Part shown: in pieces, positions 15,499 through 18,890 of the stretch
Layout: each line of letters starts with the position of its first letter
Numbering within the stretch: position 1 is the stretch's first letter
Assembly: GCA_023414985.1 (NCBI GenBank)
Contig: JAEZLY010000155.1
Coordinates: 1-18,890 of the forward strand
Length of the DNA: 18,890 bases
Source: Bacillota bacterium
GTDB lineage: Bacteria > Bacillota > Clostridia > Lachnospirales > Lachnospiraceae
Direction of reading: 5' to 3'
Translations under genes and position numbers: made by a program
Notes under the pieces: generated by a model
What the model was told of the DNA's origin: nothing
The model's input: only the letters and a program-made list of their open reading frames with translations
Databases searched by the model: none

Positions 15499-16557
15499 AT
15501 GGTCTCATTATTGGATTGCATACAAAGAATCCCTTCCTGCATGGAGCAGATTCTGAAAAACAAAGATACAACATTTCATCAGCTGCTGTCTGAGCTGAAT
15601 AGAAAAAGGATAGATGAGATCATTCTGATCGGTTCCGGAACCTCCAATACGGTTTCAGTGACAGCAAGGCCTTTTATGGAAAAAGCGAGCGGACTTCGTA
15701 CAACAGTGGTGACCTCCAATGAATTCCTGTATGACAGGTATGTACGAAATGAAAATGCGCTTTATGTATTTGTATCGCAGACAGGCACCTCCAATTTTGT
15801 GAGGAAAGCACAGGCTCAGTTTAAAGCACTGGGTTTTTTAACAGCTGCGGTTTCTGAGGCGGAGGATACCCCTCTGGCGAAAGAGGCAGTGATCTATGTA
15901 GATATGGGCTGCGGACAGGAAGAGTATCCGATGCGTACCATCGGTTATTCCACTTCAGTGTTTACTTTGATGCTGATGGGTATGGAAATAGGACGGCTGT
16001 ATGGAACGTTAACTTCGGAAGAATATCATGATTACCTTGTTCAGGCTCAGAAGCTGCCGGAGAGTAACAGAAACGCCTGCCGGATTGCATTACAGCTGGA
16101 AACATCAGCCAGGCAGAAAATGCTTCAATCCCAGCTGATTGTATTCACCGGTGCAGGAGCTCTTTATGGACTTGCCCTCGAAGCGGCCATGAAGGTGTGG
16201 GAGATACCCCAGATCGCATCCGTGGGTTATGAACTGGAAGAAGGAATGCACGGTCCTAATTACGGGTATAACTCCAAGCATTGTGTCATAGTGCTGAACG
16301 ACGGAAGAGAAGAAAGTAAGGCCCTTGCTCTTGCGAGGTATATGAAAGAGGTAAAAGGAACCGGGTTTGCATTCGGAAGCCAGGTGGTGGAGCAGTGCGA
16401 TTTACAGTTTACATTAATAACCCGGGATTTTACCAGTTTGGAGCTGGCTCCTGCTATTCAGATCCTGTCGTATCTGCTGGCACTGGATGTGGGACGAGAC
16501 CTATTTGCTCCTCACGACAATAGCAGAATGGAAGCGTATTTTAAAACACATGCATAG
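15499..16557 (+). CDS. Two-SIS-domain sugar-phosphate isomerase/deglycase-like protein
   Basis: A cytoplasmic protein of 352 residues with two SIS domains, like the isomerase half of GlmS and the FrlB/GfrE/GfrF/AgaS group but without the glutaminase domain. SIS1 has IGSGTSN (44-50) and the Ser-rich phosphate-binding SQTGTS (93-98). SIS2 has TGAGALYGLALEAAMKVWE (217-235) and YELEEGMHGPNYG (244-256), where GlmS-like enzymes place catalytic Glu and His residues (here Glu247/Glu248 and His251). ACAGGAGG precedes the ATG. Directly after a mannose-family PTS it probably acts on the 6-phosphorylated product of transport, either isomerising or deaminating an amino sugar phosphate or cleaving a glycated amino acid (Amadori/Heyns) phosphate. 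I cannot choose between these from sequence. Confidence 0.85.
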   Translation: MVSLLDCIQRIPSCMEQILKNKDTTFHQLLSELNRKRIDEIILIGSGTSNTVSVTARPFMEKASGLRTTVVTSNEFLYDRYVRNENALYVFVSQTGTSNFVRKAQAQFKALGFLTAAVSEAEDTPLAKEAVIYVDMGCGQEEYPMRTIGYSTSVFTLMLMGMEIGRLYGTLTSEEYHDYLVQAQKLPESNRNACRIALQLETSARQKMLQSQLIVFTGAGALYGLALEAAMKVWEIPQIASVGYELEEGMHGPNYGYNSKHCVIVLNDGREESKALALARYMKEVKGTGFAFGSQVVEQCDLQFTLITRDFTSLELAPAIQILSYLLALDVGRDLFAPHDNSRMEAYFKTHA

Positions 16558-17908
16558 TATCAACGAAAACCGATTAACAAAATTTATAGTAACAATGGCC
16601 ACCCCAATCGCCCTTCAGAATTTAATCAATTTCTCGGTTAATATGGTTGGTACTTTTATGCTTGGCCAGCTGGGGGAAAAGCCGTTAACGGCTTTTTCCC
16701 TGGCAAATCAAGTTTTTTTTATCTTATCCATGGTGATTTACGGAATTGGAGAAGGGGCAAATGTCCTGGTAGCCCAGTATTGGGGCAGGAAGGACACGAA
16801 TTCAATCCATAAGGTGATGACGTGTGCATATAGTATTGCAATCGGCTTCTCAACCTTGCTATGCCTGGCGGCACTACTGATACCGGAAGAAGTCATGGGG
16901 ATTTTCATCAAAGACCGCACCGTGATTGGACTGGGAGCAGAATATCTTCGCGTAATCGCGGTTTCCTATCTGTTCTACGCTGTAACAGCCGTTACGACCT
17001 GCGTTCTAAGAGCTGTGAATACAGTGATGATATCCATGCTGCTTTCTACCTGTACCCTTTGTATTAACCTAATTCTCAGCTATACTCTGATTTTTGGCAG
17101 CTTTGGTGCACCACGGCTTGGGATTACCGGTGCAGCGATCGGAACGATGGTCTCAAGAATAGCAGAATTCATTATTTTGCTGCTGTATTTGACTCTATCG
17201 GAAGATAAACTAAGACTCCGACTAAGAAAACTTTTGAAGCTGGACAAGAGGATTGCAATGGCCTACCTTACCTTCAGTATTCCGGTCATCCTAAATGAGC
17301 TGTTCTGGGCGCTGGGTATGTCTGTAGTAGCAATGATACTCGGAAGAATGGGAAGCGAAGTGGTTGCAGCCAACAGTATTTATGCATCCGTCAGTGATTT
17401 TTCAAGCTCTCTGTTCTCAGGAATTAATTCCTGTGCTGGTGTATTGGTGGGTAACGCAATCGGTGCACACGATTATCCCAGAATGGAGGAACTCAAGAAG
17501 AGATTTAAAAGAATTTCTTTCATTGCAGGCTTGATTGGAGCTTTTGTCATGCTGATATCCAGCAGTGTCGTAGTGGATTGGTATCAGGTGAATGATCTAA
17601 CGAAGAGCTATGCCGGTAAGATCATGCTGGTGGGAGCGGTATTCGAACTCTTCCGTGCAATGCAGACGATGAATATGATGGGTATTCTTCGCGGGGGCGG
17701 AGATGTGAAATTTACGATGGCCAACGATTTGATCTTCTTATGGGGGTTCTCAATACCGTTGGGTCTTTTGGCGGGGTTGGTCTGGAACTGGCCGATTGCT
17801 GCTGTATACCTTGTATTAAAATTTGACCAGGCTATTAAAAAGGGCACCAGTGAATGGAGACTGAAAAGCGGGAAATGGATGAAGGATGTAACAACAGCGG
17901 AATCCTGA
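16550..17908 (+). CDS. MATE-family multidrug/metabolite exporter
   Basis: A 12-helix inner-membrane antiporter of the MatE family, 452 residues (typical is about 450). Two pseudo-symmetric halves are visible: the first around FIVTMATPIALQNLINFSVNMVG to the break near residue 225, the second from AYLTFSIPVILNELFWALGMSV. LGQLGEKPLTAFSLANQVFF and LGRMGSEVVAANSIYASVSDF are the matching second-helix segments of the halves, and LRGGGDVKFTMANDL is a MATE loop. The ATG at 16550 overlaps the SIS gene stop by 8 bases and has only a weak ribosome binding site, so translation is probably coupled. A MATE exporter inside a PTS catabolic operon is unusual; it may export a by-product or the released aglycone, which is inference. 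Na+ or H+ coupling is unknown. Confidence 0.88.
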   Translation: MHSINENRLTKFIVTMATPIALQNLINFSVNMVGTFMLGQLGEKPLTAFSLANQVFFILSMVIYGIGEGANVLVAQYWGRKDTNSIHKVMTCAYSIAIGFSTLLCLAALLIPEEVMGIFIKDRTVIGLGAEYLRVIAVSYLFYAVTAVTTCVLRAVNTVMISMLLSTCTLCINLILSYTLIFGSFGAPRLGITGAAIGTMVSRIAEFIILLLYLTLSEDKLRLRLRKLLKLDKRIAMAYLTFSIPVILNELFWALGMSVVAMILGRMGSEVVAANSIYASVSDFSSSLFSGINSCAGVLVGNAIGAHDYPRMEELKKRFKRISFIAGLIGAFVMLISSSVVVDWYQVNDLTKSYAGKIMLVGAVFELFRAMQTMNMMGILRGGGDVKFTMANDLIFLWGFSIPLGLLAGLVWNWPIAAVYLVLKFDQAIKKGTSEWRLKSGKWMKDVTTAES

Positions 17909-17925
17909 TTGGAGGAAAAATTATT

Positions 17926-18837
17926 ATGCTTCATACAGAATTTTCATGCCGTAGGATCAATCAAAACACTTATCTGATTCAGGGCGGAGAATTGGGTTGT
18001 GACTGCTATCTGCTTCTGGGTGATAAAGAAGCATTAATGGTAGATTCCGGCTGCACCAGAAAGAAAGAGAATATCCGCAGCTATGCGGAAGGTATCGCGG
18101 GGATGCCGGTACATAGTGTCATCAATACGCACAGTCACTTTGATCATACCGGAGGAAATGGATACTTTGATACTATCTATGCGACCGGTAAAGCAGCACA
18201 AAGCGTCCGTAACGTGATGGGGGAAAAAAGTGAAAATTACCCGCTCAATTATCGATGTACTTTTGTCGAAGACGGAGATATGATAGAGTTACAGGGAAGA
18301 CCGCTGGAAATAATTCAGCTGGATTGCCATAGTCCCGGAAATATTGCTATTTTGGATCGTACGAACCGTATGATGTTTACAGGGGATGAGATCGATCAGG
18401 ACCAGGTATTGCTTCTGCCGGGCTTTGCAGAGATACCCGGTCAGATACATTCCCAGCCTGCGGCATCAGTGGAGGATTATCTGGAAGCTATGTTGAAGCT
18501 GAGAGAGTATTCCGATCATTTCGATCTGATCTGCACCGGGCATAATGGATCTCCGTTGGGTAAAGAATGGCTTGGAAGGTATATCAATACAGCAAAGAGT
18601 ATCCTTTCGGGCAAGAGGGGGAGCAGCGACTGCTCTTCGTCAACCTATTCCAAAAAGGATACCCATTATCCGAGAAAGGATGCAAAGTATTTAAGATATT
18701 CGGAAAACGGAGCGTCTTTGGTTTATTGCAGCAGGCTGATTCATAAATCAGACCGGTTAACATCAGAAACGGTTCCTCCTGCAACGAAATTGCATATTAT
18801 TTGTGCCGGTTGTGCGAGGGCAGAACCTGCGCACTAA
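17926..18837 (+). CDS. Metallo-beta-lactamase-fold hydrolase
   Basis: A cytoplasmic MBL-fold hydrolase of 303 residues with a full set of metal ligands: THSHFDHTGG (His69, His71, Asp73, His74), His135 in LDCHSPGN, Asp154 in FTGDEID and His206 in CTGHNG, consistent with a dinuclear Zn/Fe site. The frame is open from 17854, but GGAGGAA at 17911-17917 and the ATG at 17926 give the natural start, 17 bases after the MATE stop. MBL-fold proteins include lactonases, thioesterases, glyoxalase II-like enzymes and others, so substrate cannot be assigned. The last 75 or so residues (from about 230) are Ser/Lys/Arg/Cys-rich and not typical of the fold's end; the last strand-like part is KYLRYSENGASLVY (254-267). 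It is probably the last gene of the sigma-54 operon, although nothing after 18837 can be judged. Confidence 0.86.
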   Translation: MLHTEFSCRRINQNTYLIQGGELGCDCYLLLGDKEALMVDSGCTRKKENIRSYAEGIAGMPVHSVINTHSHFDHTGGNGYFDTIYATGKAAQSVRNVMGEKSENYPLNYRCTFVEDGDMIELQGRPLEIIQLDCHSPGNIAILDRTNRMMFTGDEIDQDQVLLLPGFAEIPGQIHSQPAASVEDYLEAMLKLREYSDHFDLICTGHNGSPLGKEWLGRYINTAKSILSGKRGSSDCSSSTYSKKDTHYPRKDAKYLRYSENGASLVYCSRLIHKSDRLTSETVPPATKLHIICAGCARAEPAH

Positions 18838-18890
18838 AGGAATAAATTAGTCAAAGGTCCATCGCGAATCACAAGAGTGAGGTGCATATC
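18838..18890. other. Window-end intergenic sequence
   Basis: These last 53 bases show no complete gene, terminator hairpin or clear promoter. A GAGTGAGGTG run near 18873-18882 could be the ribosome binding site of a gene starting past the window edge, but this cannot be tested here. Confidence 0.4.

Noticed and set aside
1..18890. CRISPR arrays, tRNA/rRNA genes, insertion sequences or phage genes
   Set aside because: No regularly spaced repeats, cloverleaf-like sequences, transposase or phage motifs were seen on either strand.

Overview
The window looks like chromosome of a low-GC anaerobic Firmicute, most likely a Lachnospiraceae/Clostridia member. The grounds are strong AGGAGG-type ribosome binding sites, LplB/LplC/LplA-type oligosaccharide ABC transporter genes without an ATPase gene, a bifidobacterial-type N-acetylhexosamine kinase homologue, and a sigma-54/LevR-controlled mannose-family PTS. 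All genes lie on the + strand. No rRNA, tRNA, CRISPR array, transposase or phage gene was seen.

Region 1 (1-5831) is a carbohydrate-uptake operon. It holds the 3' part of an MFS transporter cut by the window edge, a Gfo/Idh/MocA oxidoreductase with a six-cysteine insertion and a TTG start, two ABC permeases whose genes overlap by one base, and a lipoprotein solute-binding protein with a DUF3502-like C-terminus. A strong intrinsic terminator closes the operon.

Region 2 (about 5856-9821) is a sugar-1-phosphate / nucleotide-sugar operon. It encodes a nucleotidyltransferase, a NahK-like N-acetylhexosamine 1-kinase, UDP-hexose 4-epimerase GalE and a cytoplasmic CBM9-like protein. It ends in a long imperfect hairpin with a T-run that may also be a dispersed repeat. 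Together with region 1 it suggests uptake of an (amino)sugar oligosaccharide, such as a host-glycan disaccharide, followed by kinase, nucleotidyltransferase and epimerase steps. No glycoside hydrolase or phosphorylase is visible here.

Region 3 (about 9838-18837) starts with a LevR-type sigma-54 activator (wHTH, AAA+, PRD, EIIA-like, EIIB-like, PRD). A terminator, two perfect 11-bp direct repeats exactly 21 bp apart, and a textbook -24/-12 promoter (TGGCAC-N5-TTGCT) follow. Downstream is a tightly packed operon: PTS EIIA, EIIB, EIIC, EIID, a two-SIS-domain sugar-phosphate isomerase/deglycase-like protein, a MATE exporter and a metallo-beta-lactamase-fold hydrolase. The PTS would bring in and phosphorylate a sugar or sugar conjugate and the SIS enzyme would process the phosphorylated product. 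A MATE exporter plus an MBL hydrolase in the same transcription unit is unusual, and makes this the best candidate for an undescribed pathway, perhaps Amadori/glycation-product or amino-sugar-conjugate catabolism. The regulator lacks the usual phosphorylatable His in its EIIA-like domain (Arg570) and probably in PRD1, but keeps the EIIB-like Cys702 and the PRD2 His853.

There is no gene-free stretch above 300 bases. The three larger gaps (5758-5919, 9688-9936, 12691-12946) hold the terminators, hairpins and promoters listed below.
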